A stretch of 64,000 bases of DNA from assembly GCF_019430945.1 (NCBI RefSeq), contig NZ_JAHYCB010000004.1, forward strand, positions 615,692 through 679,691, given 5' to 3'. A program made the translations under genes and the position numbers. Below the pieces are notes generated by a model that saw nothing but the letters and a program-made list of their open reading frames with translations, did not search any database and had not been told where the DNA came from. This document shows, one piece after another, positions 26,345 to 34,007 of this stretch. Numbering within the stretch: the first letter of the stretch is position 1; each line of letters starts with the position of its first letter. This DNA is from Neorhizobium populisoli (lineage in GTDB: Bacteria; Pseudomonadota; Alphaproteobacteria; Rhizobiales; Rhizobiaceae).

Positions 26345-28413
26345 CCGATATTGCAGTCCAATCCGTGGCACCTCTGCTGAATGTCGAAGGATTGTCCGCC
26401 TCCTTCGCCGGCCGGCATGCGACCATCCGCATCATCGACAACGTTTCCTTCGAGGTGAAACCGCGCCGGGTTCTCGGCATCGTCGGCGAATCCGGCTCCG
26501 GCAAGTCGGTCACCGTGCGCTCCATCCTCGACATGCTGCGAAATCCCGGCCGGGTCGATAGCGGCACGGTGATGTTCAACGGCCGCGACCTCGTCGGCCT
26601 GCCGGAAGCCGAAATGCGCAAGATCCGTGGCAAGCGTATTGCCATGGTCTTCCAGGACCCGCAGGCGGCGTTGAACCCGGTGATGACCGTCGGCGAGCAG
26701 ATCGCCGAGGCGCTTGTCGTCCACGGCGCAAGCCGGGCGGCGGCACGCGAGCGGGCCTTCGAACTGCTGCGCCAGGTCGGCATTCCCGATGTGGAGCGCA
26801 ATTTCGACCAGTATCCGCACCAGTTTTCCGGCGGCATGCGCCAGCGCGTGGTGATTGCCATCGCGCTGGCCAACAAACCGTCGCTTTTGATCGCCGACGA
26901 ACCGACCACCGCGCTCGACGTGACGATCCAGGCGCAGATTCTGCGGCTTCTCTGCGATCTGAAGGACGAACTCGGCCTGTCGATCATCATGATAACCCAT
27001 GACATGGGCGTGGTGGCGGAACTCTGCGACGACCTCGTCGTCATGTATGGCGGCCGAGTGGTGGAGCGCGGCACGGTCGCCGACGTTTTCTCCGCGCCGC
27101 GCCACCCTTATACCGCCGCCTTGCTGCATTCCGTGCCGCGCATCGACAGCAATACAGGCAGCCAGTTGCGGGCCATTCCCGGCTCGCCGCCGACGCCGGC
27201 ACGGCTGCCATCGGGTTGCGCCTTCCATCCGCGCTGCCGTTTTGCCGTGGAGCGCTGCCGCTCGGAGGTGCCGCGGCTTGAAGAATTGGCGCCTGCCCAT
27301 TCCGCCGCCTGCTGGGTGAGCGCGGCTGACCGCATGTCCGTCCCGCCGGAAGAAGAGGGCCTTGTCCGCAAGGCCCGGCGGACCCTTTCTGCCAATCCGA
27401 TCCTCCAAATCGAAGACCTCAGAACCGACGTCAATCGCGGTTCGGGTTCGTTCTTCTCCAAGGCGAAGCCGATCTTTGCGGTCGATGGCATATCGCTCGA
27501 GATCCGCCCCGGCGAAACGCTCGGCCTGGTCGGCGAATCGGGCTGCGGCAAGTCCACTTTGTCGCGCACCATCGTCGGCATCAGCCCGGTCGCCGGCGGC
27601 AAGATCACGGTGGCTGGCCGCGACGTCAGCGCGATGAACCCGGAAGATCGCGACACGATCGTCCGCACCATCCAGTATGTCTTCCAGGACCCATTCGCCT
27701 CGCTCAATCCGCGCCGCAGCATCGCGCAATCGCTTGGCGAAGCGCTCGGTGTCGCCGGTGTAAACGGCGAAAAGGCGCGAGAACGCTCAGTCGAACTGCT
27801 GTTGCGGGTAGGGTTGAACGAGGATTTCCTCGAACGTTACCCTTACGAGCTTTCCGGCGGCCAACGGCAGCGCGTCGGCATCGCCCGCGCGCTTGCCACC
27901 GAACCGAAGCTGCTGATCTGTGACGAGCCCGTCTCGGCGCTGGACGTCTCGATCCAGGCGCAGATCATCAACCTGCTCGAAGAACTGCGTGACGAGCTGG
28001 GTCTCGCTTATCTCTTCATCGCCCACGACCTTTCGGTAGTGCGGCATATCAGCGACAATGTCGCGGTCATGTATCTCGGCAAGATCGTCGAGATGGGTAC
28101 GGCCGAACAGGTCTACGGCTCGCCGCAGCATCCCTATACGGCAGCGCTGATTTCCTCGACGCCGGAACCGGCGCTCGATGCACGGCAGGAGAAGATCGTG
28201 CTGGCCGGCGATATGCCGAGCCCGGCCAATCCGCCGAGCGGCTGCCGCTTCCGCACCCGCTGTCCGATCGGGCCGGCCTATTTTCCGGAGCGGGAAATCT
28301 GTTCCACCAGTTCGCCAAACCTCAAGGAAACTGCTACCGGACAGAAGGCTGCCTGTCACTTCGCGGGCACGCCGATCAAGGCCGGAACAAGGGATGAGGC
28401 CGGGAATGGATAA
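26341..28413 (+). CDS. Fused dual ATP-binding protein, DppD-DppF type
   Basis: 690-residue ATPase with both nucleotide-binding domains in one chain. The first half (about 1-330) has Walker A GESGSGKSV, signature [15 protein letters not shown] and Walker [13 protein letters not shown]; the second half (about 350-690) has GESGCGKST, SGGQRQRVGIARALA and LLICDEPVSALD. Each half ends in the oligopeptide-transporter cysteine motif (GCAFHPRCRF and GCRFRTRCPI). The split-gene form of this pair appears in the other two importers of this window, so the fusion marks a different transporter lineage (GsiA-like layout). Its ATG overlaps the permease stop (ATGA). Confidence 0.93.
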   Translation: MTDIAVQSVAPLLNVEGLSASFAGRHATIRIIDNVSFEVKPRRVLGIVGESGSGKSVTVRSILDMLRNPGRVDSGTVMFNGRDLVGLPEAEMRKIRGKRIAMVFQDPQAALNPVMTVGEQIAEALVVHGASRAAARERAFELLRQVGIPDVERNFDQYPHQFSGGMRQRVVIAIALANKPSLLIADEPTTALDVTIQAQILRLLCDLKDELGLSIIMITHDMGVVAELCDDLVVMYGGRVVERGTVADVFSAPRHPYTAALLHSVPRIDSNTGSQLRAIPGSPPTPARLPSGCAFHPRCRFAVERCRSEVPRLEELAPAHSAACWVSAADRMSVPPEEEGLVRKARRTLSANPILQIEDLRTDVNRGSGSFFSKAKPIFAVDGISLEIRPGETLGLVGESGCGKSTLSRTIVGISPVAGGKITVAGRDVSAMNPEDRDTIVRTIQYVFQDPFASLNPRRSIAQSLGEALGVAGVNGEKARERSVELLLRVGLNEDFLERYPYELSGGQRQRVGIARALATEPKLLICDEPVSALDVSIQAQIINLLEELRDELGLAYLFIAHDLSVVRHISDNVAVMYLGKIVEMGTAEQVYGSPQHPYTAALISSTPEPALDARQEKIVLAGDMPSPANPPSGCRFRTRCPIGPAYFPEREICSTSSPNLKETATGQKAACHFAGTPIKAGTRDEAGNG

Positions 28414-29071
28414 GCCGGAAGCAGACAAGAAGGCGACGCGCAGGAGCCCGCGAGGAGACATCCGGCGCAGGGCGATCCTCGATTCGGCGCTGAGGCTGTT
28501 TGCCGAGCGCGGCTTCAATTCCGCCAGCATCGCCGATATCGCCGCCGATGTCGGCATGACCCAGGCCGGCATGCTGCATCATTTCCCCTCCAAGGGCGCG
28601 CTGCTGCTTGCCGTCCTGCAGGAGCGCGAAGAGCGCAACGAGAAGGCCGAAAACGCCAGTCTGGACGAAGGTTTCGACTATCTCAGCACATTCCTGCGGA
28701 CGCTGCGCGCCAACGAGAAAAAGCCGGCGCTGGTGCAGCTCTTCGCGATCCTTTCGGCCGAAAGCATCATTCAGGACCATCCCGCGCGCGACTGGTTCGT
28801 CGAACGCTACAGGCGTGTCGCGGCCTTCGTGACCGAGGAATTGAAGGATGTCTTCGACGAGGAAAAGCTGCCGCCCGGCATGACGCTCGAAACCTTCGCC
28901 CGGTGGATCATGGCCGTCGCCGACGGCATTCGCCTGCAATGGCTGCTCGAGCCGACGTCAGTCAGCCGCGAAACGTCGCTGATGCAGTTCTTCGCAATCC
29001 TGCGTCCCTATATGCGCGACCCCGATATGCACATCTCGCTGGATGAGCCGAGCGGAGATATACGCCGATGA
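28406..29071 (+). CDS. TetR family transcriptional regulator
   Basis: 221-residue regulator. The N-terminal helix-turn-helix (about 20-65) reads ILDSALRLFAERGFNSASIADIAADVGMTQAGMLHHF, followed by a ligand domain with DHPARDWFVERYRRVAAFV. Two starts are possible, 28394 or 28406, both overlapping the end of the ATPase gene; the second gives MDKPEADKK and better spacing to GAGG. It is embedded in the importer/sulfatase operon and overlaps the FGE gene (ATGA). Auto-control through the palindrome at 22869-22894, relieved by the imported sulfate ester or its alcohol, is the likely scheme. Confidence 0.9.
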   Translation: MDKPEADKKATRRSPRGDIRRRAILDSALRLFAERGFNSASIADIAADVGMTQAGMLHHFPSKGALLLAVLQEREERNEKAENASLDEGFDYLSTFLRTLRANEKKPALVQLFAILSAESIIQDHPARDWFVERYRRVAAFVTEELKDVFDEEKLPPGMTLETFARWIMAVADGIRLQWLLEPTSVSRETSLMQFFAILRPYMRDPDMHISLDEPSGDIRR

Positions 29072-30033
29072 CCGATGCGGTTCTCGCCGGAAATGCCTGC
29101 TGCTGCTCGGCTTCCCGCAAGGGGAGGGGCGAGGTCGTATCCGCCGAGATAGAGCCGCAGACATCCGGCGCGCGACCGATCCACCGAGACGTGGCACTGC
29201 CCGGCGGATCATTCCTGATGGGCGATCATTTCGGCGAAGGTTATGCGGCGGATGGCGAGGGGACTGTCCACGCGGTGACGCTTGGCCCGTTCGCCATGGA
29301 CGTGACATGCGTGACGGTGGCGCAGTTTGCGGATTTCGTTCAGGCGACCGGGTACCGGACCGACGCGGAGACCTACGGCAATTCAAGCGTTTTCCGGCTC
29401 GCCGTCGCGGCCGACCGGAGGGATATCCTGGGCTATCACGGTACGCCCTGGTGGCTTACCGTGCGCGGTGCAGACTGGCGCCACCCGTTCGGACCACTTT
29501 CCGGTATCGACGATCTGATGGACCATCCCGTCGTGCATGTCAGCCATGCCGATGCGCTTGCCTATTGCCAATGGGCCGGGCGCGACCTGCCGACCGAAGC
29601 GGAGTGGGAATATGCCGCCCGCGGCGGCATTGCGGGCAGGCGTTTCCCCTGGGGCGATGATCTGGAGGAGGGGGGGGGCCACCATGCCAATCTCTGGCAA
29701 GGCACTTTCCCGACCCGCAATACCGCCGCTGATGGCTGGCTGGCGACCGCGCCGGTCGAGACCTATACGCCGAACGGTTTCGGCCTCTACCAGATGGCCG
29801 GCAATGTCTGGGAATGGTGCGCCGACTGGTTTGATCGCGACTACTACACGCATTCGCCTTCCGACGATCCGGAAGGTCCCGCACGCGGGCAAAGAAGGGT
29901 CATGCGTGGCGGCTCTTATCTCTGCCACGCCTCCTATTGCAACCGTTACCGCGTGGCGGCGCGCAGTTCCAACACGCCGGGTTCGTCGAGCTGCAATCTC
30001 GGCTTCCGAACCGTTTCCCGCCGATCTTCATAG
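29068..30033 (+). CDS. Formylglycine-generating enzyme (SUMF1/FGE family)
   Basis: 321-residue oxygen-dependent enzyme that converts the active-site Cys of sulfatases to formylglycine. The catalytic pair Cys286/Cys291 sits in GGSYLCHASYCNRYRVAARS as in Streptomyces FGE, and the fold landmarks LPTEAEWEYAARGG, MAGNVWEWCADWF and NLGFR are present. The CCCSASR at the start is also typical of bacterial FGE. Being directly before the sulfatase gene it is probably dedicated to it. A run of nine G at 29670-29678 lies in the coding region (EEGGG) and could be prone to slippage. Confidence 0.93.
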   Translation: MTDAVLAGNACCCSASRKGRGEVVSAEIEPQTSGARPIHRDVALPGGSFLMGDHFGEGYAADGEGTVHAVTLGPFAMDVTCVTVAQFADFVQATGYRTDAETYGNSSVFRLAVAADRRDILGYHGTPWWLTVRGADWRHPFGPLSGIDDLMDHPVVHVSHADALAYCQWAGRDLPTEAEWEYAARGGIAGRRFPWGDDLEEGGGHHANLWQGTFPTRNTAADGWLATAPVETYTPNGFGLYQMAGNVWEWCADWFDRDYYTHSPSDDPEGPARGQRRVMRGGSYLCHASYCNRYRVAARSSNTPGSSSCNLGFRTVSRRSS

Positions 30034-30057
30034 CGCATAAGGACAGGACGTACCGAT

Positions 30058-31824
30058 TTGAAAGCGATCATGATCATGTTCGACACCCTCAATCGCAGGT
30101 TCCTGCCTGCCTATGGTGCCGACTGGAATGACCTTCCCAATTTCCGCCGCCTGCAACAGCGCACCGTCACGTTCGACAATTGTTACGGCGGCAGCATGCC
30201 CTGCATGCCGGCCCGCCGCGAACTGCATACCGGCCGCTACAATTTCCTGCACCGCTCCTGGGGGCCGCTCGAGCCTTTCGACGATTCCATGCCGGAAATG
30301 CTGCGCGCCAGTGGCGTCTACACCCATCTCGTCACCGACCATCAGCACTATTGGGAAGACGGCGGCGCCACCTATCACAACCGCTACAGCAGCTATGAAT
30401 TCTCCCGCGGCCAGGAAGGCGATCGCTGGAAGGGGCATGTCGGCGATCCGCCGGTCCCCGAGACTGTCAGCTGGCGCTCGGGCGGCCTCTGGCGGCAGGA
30501 CTGGGTGAACAGGCAGTACATGACCGATATCGCCGATCATCCGCAAACCAGGACGTTCAACGCCGGCGTCGAGTTCATCGCGACCAATCACGCCGAGGAT
30601 CGCTGGTTCCTGCAGATCGAATGTTTCGATCCGCACGAGCCCTTCTTCAGCTACGATCGCCACAAGGAGCGCTATCCGCACGACTATAACGGCCCGCATT
30701 TCGACTGGCCGGATTACCGGGCCGTGACCGAGAACCCGGATGAAGTCGAGCATGCGCGGATGGAATATGCCGCCCTTCTCAGCATGTGTGACGACAGTCT
30801 CGGCCGGGTTCTGGATGCTATGGACGAGCATGGGCTGTGGGATGACACGATGCTGATCGTCTGCACCGACCATGGGCTGCTGCTCGGCGAGCGCGGCTGG
30901 TGGGGCAAGAACGTGCAGCCCTGGTATGAGGAAAACATCCACACGCCGCTCTTCGTCTGGGATCCGCGCCTGCATGTGAAAGACGAGCGACGCTCAAGCC
31001 TGGTCCAGACCATCGATTTCGGCCCGACCCTTCTGGATTTCTTCGGCGTTTCGCCAACGCCGGACATGCAGGGCAAGCCGCTCTCCGGCGTTATTTCCGC
31101 CTACGACAGGGTGCGAGAGGCAGGCCTGTTCGGCAGCCATGGCGGGCATGTCTGTATCACGGACGGGCGCTACGTCTATATGCGTGCCTGCGTGACGCCG
31201 GAAAACCAGCCGCTCGAGCAATATACGCTGATGCCGACGCATATGGACCATCGCTTCGCGCCGGCGGAACTCAGGAGCATCTCGCTTGCAGGACCGCTGC
31301 CCTTCACCAAAGATGTGCAGGTCATGCGGCTGCCGGCCAGAGCGCTCGGCAATCCCTTTCTGTTCGGAACCCTGCTCTTCGATCTAAAGAACGATCCCAA
31401 ACAGAGGACGCCTCTTCATGACGAAGAGGTGGAAGCGCGTATGGCGGGCCTCCTCGTCGCGGCCATGCGCGCCAACCATGCCCCGGCCTCGCAGTTCGAA
31501 CGGCTGGGCCTGCCGTCAACGGGTGAAATCTGCGGCGAGCACCTGTTGATCAAACGTCAATGGGCGCAGGTGGAGAATGGCCAGAAACTGCCTCAGCGAA
31601 ACGACGATCTGGCGAGCTATCGGGGCTGCGTGGCTCTTCCGCTCAAGGAGATCGCTCGCGATGCGCGGTTCGCGACCCGGTTCGTGGAGACATTTCACTT
31701 AGAGCTGACGTCGTCCCTGCTCGATCGCTTCGGCCAGCTGACGCCTTGGCATCTGTCGTTCGTGATGCCGGTGATTACCGTGGATATGCTACGGCAGTTC
31801 GATGGTGCTGCTGAAGCGGCCTGA
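30058..31824 (+). CDS. Type I sulfatase (arylsulfatase family)
   Basis: 588-residue alkaline-phosphatase-superfamily enzyme hydrolysing sulfate esters. The modification motif is C49-M-P-A-R53, the CxPxR recognised by FGE (Ala in place of the usual Ser). Metal ligands appear in MFDTLNRR near the N-terminus and CTDHGLLLGERGWWGK (about residues 270-285). There is no signal peptide, so it acts in the cytoplasm after import. The start is TTG at 30058, with AGGACG seven bases upstream; ATG codons at 30070 and 30076 would remove part of the first metal motif strand. The last gene of the operon, followed by a terminator. The exact substrate is unknown. Confidence 0.9.
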   Translation: MKAIMIMFDTLNRRFLPAYGADWNDLPNFRRLQQRTVTFDNCYGGSMPCMPARRELHTGRYNFLHRSWGPLEPFDDSMPEMLRASGVYTHLVTDHQHYWEDGGATYHNRYSSYEFSRGQEGDRWKGHVGDPPVPETVSWRSGGLWRQDWVNRQYMTDIADHPQTRTFNAGVEFIATNHAEDRWFLQIECFDPHEPFFSYDRHKERYPHDYNGPHFDWPDYRAVTENPDEVEHARMEYAALLSMCDDSLGRVLDAMDEHGLWDDTMLIVCTDHGLLLGERGWWGKNVQPWYEENIHTPLFVWDPRLHVKDERRSSLVQTIDFGPTLLDFFGVSPTPDMQGKPLSGVISAYDRVREAGLFGSHGGHVCITDGRYVYMRACVTPENQPLEQYTLMPTHMDHRFAPAELRSISLAGPLPFTKDVQVMRLPARALGNPFLFGTLLFDLKNDPKQRTPLHDEEVEARMAGLLVAAMRANHAPASQFERLGLPSTGEICGEHLLIKRQWAQVENGQKLPQRNDDLASYRGCVALPLKEIARDARFATRFVETFHLELTSSLLDRFGQLTPWHLSFVMPVITVDMLRQFDGAAEAA

Positions 31825-31853
31825 TCGGCGCTGACGGAAAAACGTTTTTGAAA

Positions 31854-31891
31854 GGCAGCGAGGCTTGATAACCCCGCTGCCTAGTTATTTT
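31854..31891. terminator. Intrinsic terminator after the sulfatase operon
   Basis: A ten-base-pair stem with one mismatch (31854-31863 with 31872-31881), eight-base loop, then TAGTTATTTT. It is 30 bases past the sulfatase stop and lies between convergent genes, so it may also end the SDR transcript. Confidence 0.65.
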
Positions 31892-31961
31892 AGGAGGTCT
31901 TCGGCAGAGCCTCGGTCGCATCGAAGACGCGGGCGGCATTCCAGTCCTGCATGTACCTCAT
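31890..31961 (-). CDS. Possible 23-residue peptide downstream of the SDR gene
   Basis: After the SDR stop a GAGGGGG at good distance precedes an ATG (31961) opening MRYMQDWNAARVFDATEALPKTS and a TAA stop overlapping the terminator T-run. It could be a genuine small peptide, or the surviving end of a deleted gene. I do not recognise it, and 23 codons are too few to judge coding character. Confidence 0.25.
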   Translation of the reverse strand: MRYMQDWNAARVFDATEALPKTS

Positions 31962-31972
31962 GAGCTGCCCCC

Positions 31973-32740
31973 TCAGTGGCGGCCGGCGGTGACGCCACCG
32001 TCGACCGGCAAAACCGTGCCGGTGATCCAAGACGACTGTTCGGATGCCAGGAAGAGGATCGCGTCTGCCACATCACGCGGCTGGCCGTTGCGGCCGAGCG
32101 GATGGAAGGCGTTGAAGGTCGGCAGCACTTCCTTGACCTGATCGTTCGACAGGAAAGTGTTGTAGACCGGCGTTTCGACGACGGCGGGCGCCACCGCATT
32201 GATGCGGATCTTGTAGGGCGCAAGCTCGATCGCCAGGTTGCGAACCATGGCATGTACGCCCGCATTGGCGGCGGAATAGGCCGCCGAAGGTGTCGCGCCG
32301 ATCGCCTGGATTGCCCACATCGATCCGGTCTGGACGATGACGCCGCCTTTGTCCTTCATCGCCTTGGCCGCGGCCTGCGCAGTGAAGAATTTGCCCTTCA
32401 GGATCGTGTCCAGATACCAGTCGTAATCCGCTTCGGTCAGTTCGATGAACGGCTTTGGATTGAACACGCCGGCATTGTTGATGAGGATATCAAGTTTGCC
32501 GAAGCGCGAGACGGCGGCTTCGACCAGAGCGACACCGGTGGCCGGATTGGCAATATCGCCTGCCGCGACAATGATATTTCGCCCGCTGGGATCAATCTCG
32601 TTGGCCGCAGCTTGCAGCTTAGCCTCGTCGCGGCCGTTGATGACAACCCTCGCTCCTTCAGCCACGAACCGGCTCGCCACTTCCTTGCCGATACCCGAAC
32701 CGCCACCGGTGATGGCCACGACCTTATTTTCAAAACGCAT
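31973..32740 (-). CDS. Short-chain dehydrogenase/reductase with altered active site
   Basis: 255-residue Rossmann-fold oxidoreductase. The nucleotide motif TGGGSGIGKEVA is at residues 11-22, NNAG at 88-91, the active-site Ser at about 140 and Tyr155, but the usual YxxxK reads Y-S-A-A-N159: the catalytic Lys is replaced by Asn. The C-terminus (ITGTVLPVDGGVTAG) is classical. Its promoter region carries two copies of a palindrome also found before the TetR gene at 33451-33954, so it is probably that repressor's target. Substrate unknown. Confidence 0.9.
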   Translation of the reverse strand: MRFENKVVAITGGGSGIGKEVASRFVAEGARVVINGRDEAKLQAAANEIDPSGRNIIVAAGDIANPATGVALVEAAVSRFGKLDILINNAGVFNPKPFIELTEADYDWYLDTILKGKFFTAQAAAKAMKDKGGVIVQTGSMWAIQAIGATPSAAYSAANAGVHAMVRNLAIELAPYKIRINAVAPAVVETPVYNTFLSNDQVKEVLPTFNAFHPLGRNGQPRDVADAILFLASEQSSWITGTVLPVDGGVTAGRH

Positions 32741-32750
32741 GCGTATCTCC

Positions 32751-32772
32751 TTCTATCTATCAGTAGATAGAA
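32751..32772. promoter_or_regulatory. TetR operator copy 1 (before the SDR gene)
   Basis: Perfect palindrome TTCTATCT-N6-AGATAGAA starting 11 bases upstream of the SDR start codon, i.e. where a bound repressor would block initiation. The spacer is ATCAGT. It matches copies at 32806-32827 and 33966-33987. Confidence 0.7.
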
Positions 32773-32805
32773 TTTCTTTAGCGGCGCACTTCGGAAATTG
32801 CAAGC

Positions 32806-32827
32806 CTCTATCTATCGAAAGATAGAT
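32806..32827. promoter_or_regulatory. TetR operator copy 2 (before the SDR gene)
   Basis: TCTATCT-N6-AGATAGA with spacer ATCGAA, 55 bases (about five helical turns) from copy 1. The half-sites are repeated further outward (TATCTATC/GATAGATA). The pair brackets the likely SDR promoter. Confidence 0.7.
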
Positions 32828-33450
32828 AAGAGGCTGCAAAGCGGTTTTCGCCTTGCAAAGGTCTATCGGGAAGCAAACCTGAAGAGGGTGTTGCAGCGGA
32901 TACCTGGCTGAAAATACAGAGACTGGAAAGAGAGGTGGTACGGCCCCGAATATTCAATCCGGCCGAAATCTGCTAACCACGCGCGATGTTTCTGGAAGCG
33001 GGGATATCAAAAACACGTCACTCGACGACACAACGGCAGCGACCGGACTAACCAGCCCCAGCCTTTATCCGCGTCCTTCGTCTGCGGGTCGTAGCCTGGA
33101 AACGCCTCTGGATCCGCTCGACCACATCTAATTCGGCAGCTACGCCACCTGGATGTATCGGACGATGCCATTCTCTCTGTCCGTCGAGGGACCGGAGGTC
33201 TGGGATATCGATCCGATAAAGGAGGATGGTGATTCGCCCCGTCATGCCGCAACGGCCTGCGACCCATAGCCGTGCATTGGATATCGTCGATGTCGATCGG
33301 CTGAAGCTACCGTCCAAACGCCGGGCATTTGTCTGCAACAAACGGTATGAGCCTCTTGGCGACCGGTGCATGGTACGGCTCGATTTCTCAAACCTGAGGG
33401 TCAACAGGGCGAGTGTGGAGCCGGCTGGCGGCAGCCCGACGGCAGTTTCG
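32828..33450. other. Stretch without a convincing gene
   Basis: About 620 bases between the SDR operators and the end of the TetR gene. Open frames on both strands (for example 33048-33536 on the minus strand) translate to arginine/serine-rich sequence without recognisable motifs, and none has a good ribosome-binding site. It may be remnants of a gene lost between the regulator and its target. I see no RNA gene or repeat in it. Confidence 0.4.
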
Positions 33451-33954
33451 TTATCGCGCTGCCGCCATCGCCTCGTCGAAAGCACCGGTGTCGCCAAGCG
33501 TATTGGCCACCAGCATTGCGCCCTCGAGAGTGGCAAACAATTTGATTGCGTTGCCTCTCTCTATACCCCCATCGGTCAGCATCTCGATCCCACTCGTGAA
33601 GAACCGTTTTACCTCGACTGCGACCTCTTGCGGAAGATCGCGGGCCGCAGCACCAAGCGCACCGCACAGGCACGTCTGCCCGTCTTCGACGATTGTGCGG
33701 CGGAAGACCCGTTTCCATGCTTCGGCAGTATCGGCGCCCGCCTCGCATTCTGCGATGACTGCAGCCTGAAACCGCTCCGTGTATCGGCGTGCGACCGCTG
33801 CCGCCAGCCGCTCTTTCGTCGGGAAATGATAGTGGACGCTGGAGCTTTTGACACCGACATCCGCTGCGATCTCGCGAAAGCTGAACCCATTGTAACCCGC
33901 GTCGCGGATGCGTCGCTCAGCTGCATTCATGATGGCTTCGGCAATGTCGTTCAT
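33451..33954 (-). CDS. TetR family transcriptional regulator (small)
   Basis: 167-residue repressor, shorter than the usual 190-210. The helix-turn-helix (about 5-50) contains AERRIRDAGYNGFSFREIAADVGVKSSSVHYHFPTKERL, and the C-terminal domain has a Cys-containing EDGQTCLCGALGAAARDLP segment seen in this TetR subgroup. An operator identical in type to the two before the SDR gene lies 12 bases upstream of its start, indicating autorepression and control of the SDR. The gap to the SDR is large (about 700 bases), which is unusual for such pairs. Confidence 0.88.
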   Translation of the reverse strand: MNDIAEAIMNAAERRIRDAGYNGFSFREIAADVGVKSSSVHYHFPTKERLAAAVARRYTERFQAAVIAECEAGADTAEAWKRVFRRTIVEDGQTCLCGALGAAARDLPQEVAVEVKRFFTSGIEMLTDGGIERGNAIKLFATLEGAMLVANTLGDTGAFDEAMAAAR

Positions 33955-33965
33955 GATCTATCTCG

Positions 33966-33987
33966 CTCTATCTTTCGGTAGATAGAG
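33966..33987. promoter_or_regulatory. TetR operator copy 3 (before the TetR gene)
   Basis: CTCTATCT-N6-AGATAGAG with spacer TTCGGT, in the 53 bases between the acyl-AMP ligase stop and the TetR start. Together the three copies define TCTATCT-(A/T)TC-N3-AGATAGA. Confidence 0.7.
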
Positions 33988-34007
33988 TTTTCCCTATCCG
34001 GAATCAA

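Noticed and set aside
33226..33981. Plus-strand frame across the small TetR gene
   Set aside because: The minus strand encodes a clear helix-turn-helix protein; the plus frame has no recognisable motif and covers an operator.
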